DNA from: Flavobacterium sp. CYK-55
GTDB lineage: Bacteria; Bacteroidota; Bacteroidia; Flavobacteriales; Flavobacteriaceae
Assembly (NCBI RefSeq): GCF_018413465.1
Contig: NZ_JAHCDK010000014.1
Coordinates: forward strand, 1-64,000
DNA: 64,000 bases
Direction: 5' to 3'
Below, in pieces: positions 18,031 to 26,568 of this stretch (position 1 is the first letter of the stretch; each line of letters begins with the position of its first letter). Below the pieces are notes generated by a model, which saw only the letters and a list, made by a program, of their open reading frames with translations, made no database searches and was not told where the DNA came from. The position numbers and the translations under genes were made by a program.

Positions 18031-18519
18031 ATGAAAAAGTTTACCATCGAGTTTAAATGGGCCATTCAGTTTAGTTTGCTTTCATTGGTATGGCTAATTG
18101 TTGAAAAAAGCTTGGGTTTACACGACGAAAAAATAGCCCAACAAGCCATCTACACTAATCTTTTTGCTTTTGTAGCGGTAACGATATACTATTTGGCTCT
18201 GCGCGACAAAAAAAAGAACTATTACCTTGGGCAAATGGATTGGAAGCAAGGAACCGTTTCAGGCATTGCCTTGACATTTCTGATCACGGCTTTGGTTCCG
18301 ATGGTACAGTATGTGGGCTATAACTACATCTCACCTACTTTCTTTGAACACATGATTGAATATGCTGTGCAAAGCAAACACATGAAACAAGCCCAAGCCG
18401 AAATGTTTTTTAATATGAATAGCTACACCATCATGGCTATTTTTAATGCGTTATCGATGGGTGTAATAACCTCGGCTGTTGTTGCGTTATTGCTCAAAAC
18501 CAAACCTCAGAAATCATGA
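18031..18519 (+). CDS. DUF4199 family membrane protein
   Basis: This 162-residue protein has four predicted membrane segments and the layout of the DUF4199 family common in Bacteroidota, with short helices and a lysine-rich loop after helix 2. The function is unknown. The next gene starts at 18516 and overlaps the stop codon in an ATGA arrangement, so both are probably translated together. Confidence 0.78.
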   Translation: MKKFTIEFKWAIQFSLLSLVWLIVEKSLGLHDEKIAQQAIYTNLFAFVAVTIYYLALRDKKKNYYLGQMDWKQGTVSGIALTFLITALVPMVQYVGYNYISPTFFEHMIEYAVQSKHMKQAQAEMFFNMNSYTIMAIFNALSMGVITSAVVALLLKTKPQKS

Positions 18520-18971
18520 AAAAGCAGTGGATTCTTTTTGTTCTGGGTCTGATGACCTTGAGTTGTGTGAGTACCAAATCAACGATAAAAAATGTTGATG
18601 ACAACGCTCCGACACCTCAGTTAAATAAGGTAAAAAATGCGTTTGTCCTTACCCTCTACAGCAAGGATGCGTTGTACGGATATAATGAGGAATACCCTAT
18701 CAATGTTTTTTACCTCAATTCGGCCAACCCTGAACTCAACGAACAGCGATTCTTGAATGCATTGGCCGGCCCCAAAGGCGAAGTAATCAGCTATAAAAAA
18801 ATCGACAAATGTTGCCCATTTCCAACCAAAAGAAATGAAATGGGTGCTGGCTCACTCAATATTTACGAACTGACATGGCCAGGGCAAAAAGAACCGGTAA
18901 AGTTATATTTGAACGGTTTTGAAAAAGGTGCTCTGATGGTTCCGGTGGGGCTTAGTTTGCAAAAAGAATAA
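18516..18971 (+). CDS. Predicted lipoprotein, unknown function
   Basis: The signal MKKQWILFVLGLMTLSC has a lipobox cysteine at residue 17. The mature 134 residues contain a KCCPFPTKR stretch with two adjacent cysteines and a C-terminal TWPGQKEPVKLYLN segment. Start and stop overlap with the DUF4199 gene (ATGA). Similar proteins sit beside kdsA in relatives and have sometimes inherited that neighbour's name, but nothing in this sequence resembles an aldolase. Confidence 0.75.
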   Translation: MKKQWILFVLGLMTLSCVSTKSTIKNVDDNAPTPQLNKVKNAFVLTLYSKDALYGYNEEYPINVFYLNSANPELNEQRFLNALAGPKGEVISYKKIDKCCPFPTKRNEMGAGSLNIYELTWPGQKEPVKLYLNGFEKGALMVPVGLSLQKE

Positions 18972-19040
18972 GCCGTTAAGCTGTGCTAAATCTTACTTAA
19001 AAAAACGACTGTCTTCATTCTAAATTCATCAGTCTTTGAG

Positions 19041-19048
19041 TATCTTTG
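19041..19048 (+). promoter_or_regulatory. Promoter -7 element of kdsA
   Basis: TATCTTTG matches TAnnTTTG, 18 bp before the ATG at 19067. It also overlaps the ATG-less upstream part of the open frame, supporting the later start. Confidence 0.55.
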
Positions 19049-19066
19049 CGGCATCAAAATCTGCAT

Positions 19067-19885
19067 ATGAACATCCAAAACATCCCGCAAATCAAACATA
19101 CCGAAAGTGGTAACTTTTTCTTATTGGCCGGTCCTTGTGCTATTGAAGGCGAAGAAATGGCTCTTCGCATAGCCGAAAAGCTCACCGGTATTTCTGACAA
19201 ACTTCAAATTCCGTACGTTTTTAAAGGTTCATTTAAAAAGGCCAATCGCTCAAGAATTGATAGTTTTTCAGGCATTGGCGATGAGAAAGCACTTAAAATT
19301 TTACGCAAAGTTTCTGAGACTTTTCAAGTGCCAACAGTTACCGATATTCACACCAACGAAGATGCCGACAAGGCTGCTCAGTATGTAGATGTTTTACAGA
19401 TTCCTGCTTTTTTGGTCAGACAAACTGATCTGGTTGTGGCTGCCGCGAATACCGGAAGAACCGTCAACCTTAAAAAAGGCCAGTTCATGAGCCCTGAAAG
19501 CATGAAACATGCGGTGCAAAAAGTACTTGATTGTCAGAACCAAAACGTGATGGTTACCGATCGCGGTAGCATGTTTGGCTATCAAGATATGATTGTTGAT
19601 TTCAGAGGAATCCCAACCATGCAACAATTTGCCACAACCGTACTGGATGTTACCCACTCTTTACAACAACCCAATCAAACAGCTGGTGTAACCGGAGGTC
19701 GTCCGGACATGATTGAAACTATTGCCAAAGCAGGAATTGCTGTTGGAGTCGATGGAATTTTTATTGAAACCCATTTTGACCCGGCCAATGCTAAAAGTGA
19801 TGGTGCCAATATGCTACACCTTGATTTATTTGAAGGCCTGATGAACAAACTGGTCGCTATCCGTAAAACTGTTCAATCATTTTAA
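19067..19885 (+). CDS. kdsA: 3-deoxy-8-phosphooctulonate (KDO-8-phosphate) synthase
   Basis: KdsA condenses phosphoenolpyruvate with arabinose 5-phosphate to KDO 8-phosphate for lipopolysaccharide. The ATG at 19067 is chosen because a TAnnTTTG promoter lies at 19041, inside the longer frame. Motifs include GPCAIEG (Cys24), FKKANRS, QIPAFLVRQTDL, DRGSMFGY and DVTHSLQ. Cys24 occupies the position of the metal-binding cysteine of Aquifex-type enzymes, where the E. coli enzyme has Asn, so this should be a metal-dependent KdsA. Confidence 0.95.
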   Translation: MNIQNIPQIKHTESGNFFLLAGPCAIEGEEMALRIAEKLTGISDKLQIPYVFKGSFKKANRSRIDSFSGIGDEKALKILRKVSETFQVPTVTDIHTNEDADKAAQYVDVLQIPAFLVRQTDLVVAAANTGRTVNLKKGQFMSPESMKHAVQKVLDCQNQNVMVTDRGSMFGYQDMIVDFRGIPTMQQFATTVLDVTHSLQQPNQTAGVTGGRPDMIETIAKAGIAVGVDGIFIETHFDPANAKSDGANMLHLDLFEGLMNKLVAIRKTVQSF

Positions 19886-19899
19886 ATCAAATCGTTGTT

Positions 19900-20742
19900 T
19901 TGAAAAAATCTACTCTTTTCACAGCATTTCTTCTGGCCATGCTGTGCAGTAATGTTTGGTCGCAAGATCTTAAAATTCAAGAAAAATACACCGCACACAA
20001 CAAAGGTAAATTCTTTGTGCACTGGGGCGGCAACCGCGAAAGCTATAGCCGTTCAGATATTACTTTTAAAGGCGACAACTACAATTTCACTTTGTATGAC
20101 GTGAGCGCCCATGACAAACCCAAAGGCTGGCATATTGATTTTATCAATCCGGCACGTATGACGATTCCGCAAACCAATTTTAGAATGGGTTATTTTGTGA
20201 GTGATCATTACAGTGTTTCACTTGGATTAGACCACATGAAATATGTGATGTATCAAGACCGAAACGTCAACATAAAAGGTTATTATCCCAATGCGGGCAC
20301 TTATGGTGAAACATGGCCCAATGGTCAAGTTTGGCTTTCAGAAGATTTCTTAACTTTTGAGCATACCGATGGTTTGAATTACATCAATGCCGAAGTAGCT
20401 CGTTTTGATGATGTTTCGAAATTTTTGGGCATTACTGATACCGATATGATTCAAATTAATTTGACCGAAGGTTTGGGAGGAGGTTTTCTTTATCCTAAAA
20501 CCAATACCAAATTATTGGGTAAAGAACGTCACGATGACTTTCACGTTTCAGGTTATGGAATTTCAGCCAAAGCCGGAATCAACATTACTTTCTTAAAACA
20601 TTTTTATGTACAAGGTGAATTAAAAACAGGATATATAGATATGCCTGACATCAGAACCACAGACGATCCGGCTGATAGAGCCTCACAACATTTTACTTTT
20701 GTTGAACGAATGATTGTCTTTGGCGGCATCTTTAAAGTTTAA
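19900..20742 (+). CDS. Exported outer-membrane beta-barrel-like protein, TTG start
   Basis: The only sensible start is TTG at 19900, directly followed by a signal peptide (MKKSTLFTAFLLAMLCSNVWSQ). The mature protein (about 258 residues) shows alternating strands, YFVSDHYSVSLGLDHMKY and a glycine-rich GLGGGFLYPKT, ending FVERMIVFGGIFKV. The aromatic-rich strands suggest an outer-membrane barrel of about 10 strands. It starts 14 bp after kdsA, so it may be co-transcribed with it. Family not recognised with certainty. Confidence 0.75.
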   Translation: MKKSTLFTAFLLAMLCSNVWSQDLKIQEKYTAHNKGKFFVHWGGNRESYSRSDITFKGDNYNFTLYDVSAHDKPKGWHIDFINPARMTIPQTNFRMGYFVSDHYSVSLGLDHMKYVMYQDRNVNIKGYYPNAGTYGETWPNGQVWLSEDFLTFEHTDGLNYINAEVARFDDVSKFLGITDTDMIQINLTEGLGGGFLYPKTNTKLLGKERHDDFHVSGYGISAKAGINITFLKHFYVQGELKTGYIDMPDIRTTDDPADRASQHFTFVERMIVFGGIFKV

Positions 20743-20820
20743 GTATAATTTAGGATTTTGACTACTAAAATAGTTGGATAGTTTTATAAATTAGCTCATC
20801 AATCTTAAACTTTTAAAACC

Positions 20821-21066
20821 ATGAGAAAATTAATTTTAGCTGCTGTTGCCTTGCTTGGCTTTACTTTGAGCACACAAGCTCAAGAAGCAAAAAAAGCAAC
20901 TCAACAAGTAAAAAAAGAAGTAAAAAAAGCAACTGACAAAGCCTCTAAAGACGCCAAGGTTGTTTTAAAGAAAGACGGAACGCCGGACAAGCGATACAAA
21001 CAAGCCAAAGAAGTAGTACTCAAAAAAGATGGAACTCCGGATAAAAGATACAAGCAAAACAAATAA
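20821..21066 (+). CDS. Small exported lysine-rich repeat protein
   Basis: An 81-residue product has a signal peptide (about 1-20, ending TQAQ) followed by an extremely lysine- and alanine-rich tail. The tail carries alternating KKATxxVKKE heptad-like stretches, then two copies of VLKKDGTPDKRYK at the end. The mature protein is highly basic and likely disordered or helical. A bidirectional terminator follows directly. No function is known to me; a nucleic-acid- or envelope-binding role is only a guess. Confidence 0.8.
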   Translation: MRKLILAAVALLGFTLSTQAQEAKKATQQVKKEVKKATDKASKDAKVVLKKDGTPDKRYKQAKEVVLKKDGTPDKRYKQNK

Positions 21067-21096
21067 AAAAATCCCGCTTAATGAGCGGGATTTTTT
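21066..21096. terminator. Bidirectional terminator between convergent genes
   Basis: AAAAAATCCCGCT (21066-21078) pairs with AGCGGGATTTTTT (21084-21096) across a 5-nt loop. A-tract and T-tract flank both sides, so it can serve the lysine-rich peptide gene and the convergent transporter gene. Confidence 0.92.
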
Positions 21097-21108
21097 TTAT
21101 TTCTAAGG

Positions 21109-22545
21109 TTAGTGACCTCCACTTATCTTCTGGTCAAAATCAATACCTTGTGCTTTGAGTATTGCTGAAACCTTCCAAGCATAAAAAGCTAAGTACGCAA
21201 AACACAACACACCAACAATATAACTGGCGTGAATACTGGTCAAATCGGCCATATAACCTTGTAACCAACTGATGATACCACCCCCCATAATCATCATAAT
21301 CAAAAAGCTACTGCCCTGACTGGTATTTTTACCCAATCCGCTGATGGCTAAAGTAAAAATACACGGCCAAAGTGTACTACAAAACAAACCTACACTGGTA
21401 AAGGCATAAACACTCATCATTCCGGTGGTTGACATACCGAGTAATAAGGCTGCTATACCCAAAACTGAGAATATAAGTAACATTCGCGCAGGATTTCCTT
21501 TACTGGCCATATCGGCAAAAATCAACACCAAAATCACCAAGGCATACACATAAAAAGGTGTTAAATCATGCTCCATAAACTTATTAACGCCCAAGAAAAC
21601 ACCAAAGGCCAAATAAGGCGCAATAAAACGCAATATCTTTTGCAAATTCATATCGTCGGTAAAAGCTTCAACTGCACCGGTCCAACGGCCAATCATCAAA
21701 CTGGCCCAATACAATGAAATAAACGGTGCGATGTCTTTGGTTTGAATAAGCAAGTCTTTTTCCATATACGCCGGAAGGTTGCTCGCTGTAGATACCTCTA
21801 CCCCTACATACACAAAAATACCAATCATACCCAACACCAATTGCGGATAATTCAAAGCCGATTTACGCACCGAAGTTGATTCAATATTTTCTTCAACAAC
21901 AGCTTGTGGACGATCTGGAATAGATGACATCTTGAGCAAGACAGCTACAATCAAAAAAGCTGCGCCCAAAACCAAGTACGGAATCTTGACACTTTCAATA
22001 CTCATATCGGTATTTTGTGATGAAGCAGCTCCAAAAATGGCAAAACTTACAATCAAGGGACCAATGGTAGTACCAAGATTATTAATGCCGCCAGCCATAG
22101 TCAAACGCTGTGAACCTGTGCTGATTGGTCCTAAGGCTATAGCCAACGGATTGGCAACGGTTTGCTGCAACGAAAAACCCAAAGCTACAATAAACAAACC
22201 TGACAACATGAGCGGAAACGAGCCGGTATTGGCTGCAGGATAAAACAACAAAGTGCCCAATGCCGAAATAAATAAGCCCAACGCCAGAGCATTTTTATAA
22301 CCAATTCGATTGATGAGATCGCCTTTGGTCAAGTACGAAACAATCATATAAATAATTGAACCCACGGTATAAGCTACATAAAAAGCAACCGATACCAACT
22401 GACTTTGCCCTTGGGTTAAATCAAAAGCTTTTTTAAATACGGGAATCAAAATATCGTTACTTGCAGCAACGAAGCCCCAGAAAAAGAATACTGAGGCCAA
22501 AGGAACAAACTGTGCCCAATTGGTTTTTACGCTTTCTGAACTCAT
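21109..22545 (-). CDS. Sugar MFS transporter, FHS (fucose/glucose-galactose:H+) family
   Basis: A 478-residue, 12-helix major facilitator protein of the FucP/GluP type. The N-terminal FFFWGFVAASNDILIP matches the family's N-terminal signature, and LQQTVANPLAIALGP is the conserved helix-4/5 motif. It probably imports monosaccharide or small oligosaccharide by proton symport through the inner membrane. It is the last gene of the polysaccharide locus, 112 bp after the GH43 gene on the same strand, and ends at a bidirectional terminator. Confidence 0.9.
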   Translation of the reverse strand: MSSESVKTNWAQFVPLASVFFFWGFVAASNDILIPVFKKAFDLTQGQSQLVSVAFYVAYTVGSIIYMIVSYLTKGDLINRIGYKNALALGLFISALGTLLFYPAANTGSFPLMLSGLFIVALGFSLQQTVANPLAIALGPISTGSQRLTMAGGINNLGTTIGPLIVSFAIFGAASSQNTDMSIESVKIPYLVLGAAFLIVAVLLKMSSIPDRPQAVVEENIESTSVRKSALNYPQLVLGMIGIFVYVGVEVSTASNLPAYMEKDLLIQTKDIAPFISLYWASLMIGRWTGAVEAFTDDMNLQKILRFIAPYLAFGVFLGVNKFMEHDLTPFYVYALVILVLIFADMASKGNPARMLLIFSVLGIAALLLGMSTTGMMSVYAFTSVGLFCSTLWPCIFTLAISGLGKNTSQGSSFLIMMIMGGGIISWLQGYMADLTSIHASYIVGVLCFAYLAFYAWKVSAILKAQGIDFDQKISGGH

Positions 22546-22657
22546 AATTTTGGTTTTGTTTTGGTTAAGTGGTTATTCGTTTATTTTGTTAAAGATATCA
22601 TTTTAACAATTGCATACTGATGAATTCCTACAGAGTTATTGACCAGATATTAACTTT

Positions 22658-24415
22658 TTAATCCGCTATTTTGACTTCAGATTTTGGGCCAATCCCGCTG
22701 GCGTTAAAAGCCTCTATCTGAAAATAATAACGATCTGATTTGTCAAGGCCGCTAAAATAGTATTCTGATTTGCCATACACCATAATTGACCCGTAAAGCT
22801 TATCGGGTGATTTTCCGAAATAAATTACGTAACCGTCGGCCGAGGGTTCTTGCTGCCATTTAAGCCACGCGTTTCTGCGCTCTCCTTTAATTTTGGGAGC
22901 TGACCTGAGCGGAACAAAATTCTGAACCGCCCCCGGTTTTTGGTTATGGGCCAATCCGAAGACCCGCAAACCGCTTATGGCAAACTTGCCGGTGGGCATT
23001 TGAATGTTCTCAAGTTTGACAAATCTAGCCAAAGCCGGGCTTTCAAGTTCTATATAATCGTGCGGAACATCGGTGGTGTTTTTACTTTTGTCAATTAATT
23101 TGTTCCAAGACTTGCCGTCGTCAGAGATATAAATGATGTAACGATGACCAAGTGTAGTTTCAGGTTTGCCCATCAAATCAGCATCTTGATCAGCGTAGTT
23201 GATTTGAATGGCGTGAATAGACGAAGGTTCTCCCAAATCAGTAATTAAATATTCACCCAAAACAGCACTTTTGGCCGACCAATAGGTTTTAATATCTTCA
23301 TCAACAGCATAGTTGGGCTGAAATCCACCCAAAGTAGACGAAACCTGAACAGGTTTATTGTAGTTCAGCAACATCCAACCGGTAAAGCTCTCGGACAAAT
23401 GGTTCTTTTTCTGAGCGGGCAAATAGGTCGGATAATCACCATAAGCCGTATTTGAATACAATATATCTTCTGCATCAAAACCAGCTGGCCAAATACCTAA
23501 ACGTCTTTCAAAATTATTCTTGATGCAAATACCAATCGTAGATACATGCCAATATTGTCCATAGGCATCTTGAAAAGTTGCTCCGTGTCCTGAACCGCGA
23601 GCAAAGCCTCCGGGTTTATACGAAAACGGATTGTGCGACTGATACTCAAACGGGCCCAATGGATGCTTACCTACATAAACACCATCGGCATAACCACTAA
23701 ATTCGGTTCCCGGTGCTCCGTACTGCAAATAGTATTTGTTGTGGTATTTGGTCATAAAAGCTCCTTCGGTAAAAGGCTGCAAAAAGGTATTGTCGTTATG
23801 TTCACCAAATCGTTCCCAGCCGTGTTCATCATCGTTGAGCGCCAAAACCGGCGTAGGCTCATCCATCGGCTGAAATGTTTTGCGGTTGAGTTTAACACCA
23901 TACAACGGATACAAATTACTTGAGCCATAATATTCATAAACCTCATCGGTATCGGCATCCCAAAATATTTGCGGATCCCAAGCTCCTGCCTGAGATTTAT
24001 GTACGAGCTCTTTCCATTGATTCTTGGCCGGATCGGTACTCATCCAGATTGGAAATTCTTTGGTATGGGTTGAACCTACCACCAATAAAGTATCCCGAAC
24101 AAACGACAGTGAAGGGGCGCATAATTCATCGTAAACCTTGTGCTCAGGACGAAGAAATTTTCGGGATACAAACTTCCAACCCAACATATCTTTACTGTGC
24201 CAATAACCCCATTGATTGGTTGAAAACAAATAGTATTCACCTTTAAAAAAAGTAATCACCGGATCAGCGGTTGCGCGATGTTTTCCTTGGGTAACAAAAC
24301 CCGGTATAGGGCAATACCCATAGTCAATGTTAATCGGATTACAATAGGTTGTATTTTGACTTTGGCCAGAGCTAACCATCAAAAACAAACCAATAACTAT
24401 ATAGTAAATCCGCAT
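22658..24415 (-). CDS. GH43-family glycoside hydrolase with discoidin and fibronectin-III-like domains
   Basis: A signal peptide (about 1-19) precedes a five-bladed propeller. The family catalytic residues are visible: Asp51 in ATADPVI (general base), Asp147 in AWDPQIF (pKa modulator) and Glu217 in FTEGAF (general acid). A discoidin/F5-8C-like carbohydrate-binding region follows (about 345-490), then a fibronectin-III-like module (about 500-585). GH43 enzymes cleave arabinose-, xylose- or galactose-containing chains; the subfamily and substrate cannot be set here. It begins 4 bp after the GH97 gene, so the two are co-transcribed. Confidence 0.85.
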   Translation of the reverse strand: MRIYYIVIGLFLMVSSGQSQNTTYCNPINIDYGYCPIPGFVTQGKHRATADPVITFFKGEYYLFSTNQWGYWHSKDMLGWKFVSRKFLRPEHKVYDELCAPSLSFVRDTLLVVGSTHTKEFPIWMSTDPAKNQWKELVHKSQAGAWDPQIFWDADTDEVYEYYGSSNLYPLYGVKLNRKTFQPMDEPTPVLALNDDEHGWERFGEHNDNTFLQPFTEGAFMTKYHNKYYLQYGAPGTEFSGYADGVYVGKHPLGPFEYQSHNPFSYKPGGFARGSGHGATFQDAYGQYWHVSTIGICIKNNFERRLGIWPAGFDAEDILYSNTAYGDYPTYLPAQKKNHLSESFTGWMLLNYNKPVQVSSTLGGFQPNYAVDEDIKTYWSAKSAVLGEYLITDLGEPSSIHAIQINYADQDADLMGKPETTLGHRYIIYISDDGKSWNKLIDKSKNTTDVPHDYIELESPALARFVKLENIQMPTGKFAISGLRVFGLAHNQKPGAVQNFVPLRSAPKIKGERRNAWLKWQQEPSADGYVIYFGKSPDKLYGSIMVYGKSEYYFSGLDKSDRYYFQIEAFNASGIGPKSEVKIAD

Positions 24416-24419
24416 AAAA

Positions 24420-26516
24420 TTAATTCAAAGGTTCAAAACTCACGGCAGCTCCACCACCGTTGGCTAAATGCAATTTTATTTTTGACTTAGACGTAACTTC
24501 AATGGTTTTGATTTGATAACTCATCGGGTTTGCCTTCCAATCAGCAGTTGGACCGTCGGTATACAAAATGGCTTTATACTTTTTTGCTGGACTCAAAAAG
24601 TCTAATTTGATTTCAGTATCACGCGCATTTTCATCGGTAATAGCGCCTAAAAACCATTTTTCTGTTTTCTTGTCTTTGCGCACCACGGTTAAATAATCGC
24701 CAGGCTCAGCTTCAAGGTAACGCGAATCTTGCCAATCAACAGCTACATCTTTAATAAACTGAAACGCGTCAAGGTGCTTTTCGTAATTTTCGGGTAAATC
24801 AGCAGCCATTTGCAAAGGTGAATACATGGTTACATACAAAGCCAATTGTTTGGCTAAAGTAGTGTGTACTTGCTCTTTTTTGCTCGCATCATAATGGCTC
24901 ATCTTGATTTCAAAAATACCCGGTGTGTAATCCATCGGGCCACCCAGCAAGCGTGTAAAAGGCAAAATGGTTTCATGCATGGGCGGATTTCCTGAACTCC
25001 AAGCATTGAATTCATTACCACGGGCCGCTTCGGCTGCAATGTAATTCGGGTAAGTTCGGCTGTAACCTGTAGGCCGTGAACTTTCGTGTGAGTTGACCAT
25101 TATTTTGTAATCGGCAGCACGTCGAGCAACAAAATTGTAATGTCTAACCATGGCTTGCCCATCGTGCGTTTCGCCTCGTGGAATAATTCTACCTACATAA
25201 CCCGATTTAACAGCGCCGTAACCATATTGTTTCATTAAGTTAAAAGCACGGTCTAAATGGCGCTCATAATTTCCTACTGAGCCTGAAGTTTCATGATGCA
25301 TGATCATTTTGACATTCTTTTGACGAGCATAATCATTCACCGCTTTTAAATCAAAATCCGGATAAGGTGTGGTAAAATCAAAAACATCTTCTTTCCAATT
25401 GCCAAACCAATCTTCCCAACCGGTATTCCAACCTTCTACCAAAACACCGTCAAACCCGTGCTTTGATGCAAAGTCAATATATCTTTTGACATTTTCGGTG
25501 GTTGCACCATGTTTTCCGGTAGGCACCAAATTCGCATCAAGCGCATTCTGTGCATTTTGTGAACCTGCATAATCCCAAGTTGATTTACCCACGTGCATTT
25601 CCCACCAAACGCCAACATATTTCATGGGTTTAATCCATGAAGTATCGTCAATTTTAGAAGGTTCATTGAGGTTAAAAATCATTTTTGACCCAACAATATC
25701 GCATGCATCTTTACTCATCATAACCGTTCGCCATGGCGTCTCGCAAGGTGCTTGTAAATAGGCTTTGTCACCAATGGCATTGGGTACCAAATGCGAGGTC
25801 AAAGTGTACGTTTCTGTATCAACATCCAGATGCATCACCGGATAATTAACCACTGCCGCCTCAAAAATATTCAAATACATCCCATCAGGCGATTTCATCA
25901 TCAAAGGCGACTGTATTGTTTTTTTACCGTCAATCGTTTTTAAAGCAATTCCATTGTTTTTATCAACCAAATCTGTGTTGATTTCAGATATTTTGGTTTC
26001 GGTGTATGGGTATTCTTGGCTATCAAAATCACCGGGCAACCAAAATGCTTTGCAGTTTGAGGTGAGTTTAAATTGCGTTAATTCATCGGCAACAACAAAG
26101 TAATTTAAATTGGGTTGTTTCGGAAACTCATATCTAAAAGCGACTCCTTCGTCAAAAACGCGGAAGACTAGATTTATTTTTCGGCCACTGCTTTTTTGCA
26201 ACAAAGCTATTTTAAGTTCATTATAGCGATTGCGAATGTTGGTTTGTTCTCCTAAAACCGGATGCCAAACCTCGTCAAAATTTCGGGTTTGAGATTGCTC
26301 TACCCAAAAGCCTGATACCAATGCCTCTGAAGTCTTTAGTTTGATTCCCAACTGACTTGAACTAATTATAGTTTGCGCAGCATAAGACACCGAATAAGTA
26401 GGAACTCCGAAAGAGTCGAGCTGAAAATCGAGTTTAATTTTTTGCGAAGGCGAACTCACTGATTGAGCAATAGCGCATTCGAAAAAAATCAAAATCCATA
26501 AAAATCGTTTGTTCAT
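24420..26516 (-). CDS. GH97 alpha-glucosidase, SusB-like
   Basis: The protein closely resembles SusB of the Bacteroides starch system. Shared blocks include HHETSGSVGNYE, the GYVGxIIPRGE segment, NSHESSRPTG, AAEAARGNEF and RLLGGPMDYTPGIFE. Glutamates at the three catalytic positions of the inverting GH97 type (in HHET, SHESS and AEAARG) are kept. The signal peptide starts at the ATG at 26516 (MNKRFLWILIFF); another ATG at 26525 is in frame. It should hydrolyse alpha-glucosidic bonds in the periplasm. A promoter-like 15-mer shared with the SusC gene lies 14 bp upstream, so GH97-GH43-MFS may form a separate transcript. Confidence 0.92.
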   Translation of the reverse strand: MNKRFLWILIFFECAIAQSVSSPSQKIKLDFQLDSFGVPTYSVSYAAQTIISSSQLGIKLKTSEALVSGFWVEQSQTRNFDEVWHPVLGEQTNIRNRYNELKIALLQKSSGRKINLVFRVFDEGVAFRYEFPKQPNLNYFVVADELTQFKLTSNCKAFWLPGDFDSQEYPYTETKISEINTDLVDKNNGIALKTIDGKKTIQSPLMMKSPDGMYLNIFEAAVVNYPVMHLDVDTETYTLTSHLVPNAIGDKAYLQAPCETPWRTVMMSKDACDIVGSKMIFNLNEPSKIDDTSWIKPMKYVGVWWEMHVGKSTWDYAGSQNAQNALDANLVPTGKHGATTENVKRYIDFASKHGFDGVLVEGWNTGWEDWFGNWKEDVFDFTTPYPDFDLKAVNDYARQKNVKMIMHHETSGSVGNYERHLDRAFNLMKQYGYGAVKSGYVGRIIPRGETHDGQAMVRHYNFVARRAADYKIMVNSHESSRPTGYSRTYPNYIAAEAARGNEFNAWSSGNPPMHETILPFTRLLGGPMDYTPGIFEIKMSHYDASKKEQVHTTLAKQLALYVTMYSPLQMAADLPENYEKHLDAFQFIKDVAVDWQDSRYLEAEPGDYLTVVRKDKKTEKWFLGAITDENARDTEIKLDFLSPAKKYKAILYTDGPTADWKANPMSYQIKTIEVTSKSKIKLHLANGGGAAVSFEPLN

Positions 26517-26529
26517 ATTGATCATTTTG

Positions 26530-26544
26530 GGCTAATATAGTAAA
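26530..26544 (-). promoter_or_regulatory. Promoter-like 15-mer upstream of GH97
   Basis: GGCTAATATAGTAAA (plus strand), read on the minus strand as TTTACTATATTAGCC, is identical to 36391-36405 upstream of SusC. TATATTAG differs from the -7 consensus TAnnTTTG at one position. It ends 14 bp before the GH97 ATG. Confidence 0.6.
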
Positions 26545-26568
26545 CAATCACACATCAAAAATAAATCA

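Noticed and set aside
18516..18971. KDO-8-phosphate synthase name for the lipoprotein before kdsA
   Set aside because: The protein is a short lipoprotein with no aldolase motif; the name would only be carried over from its neighbour.
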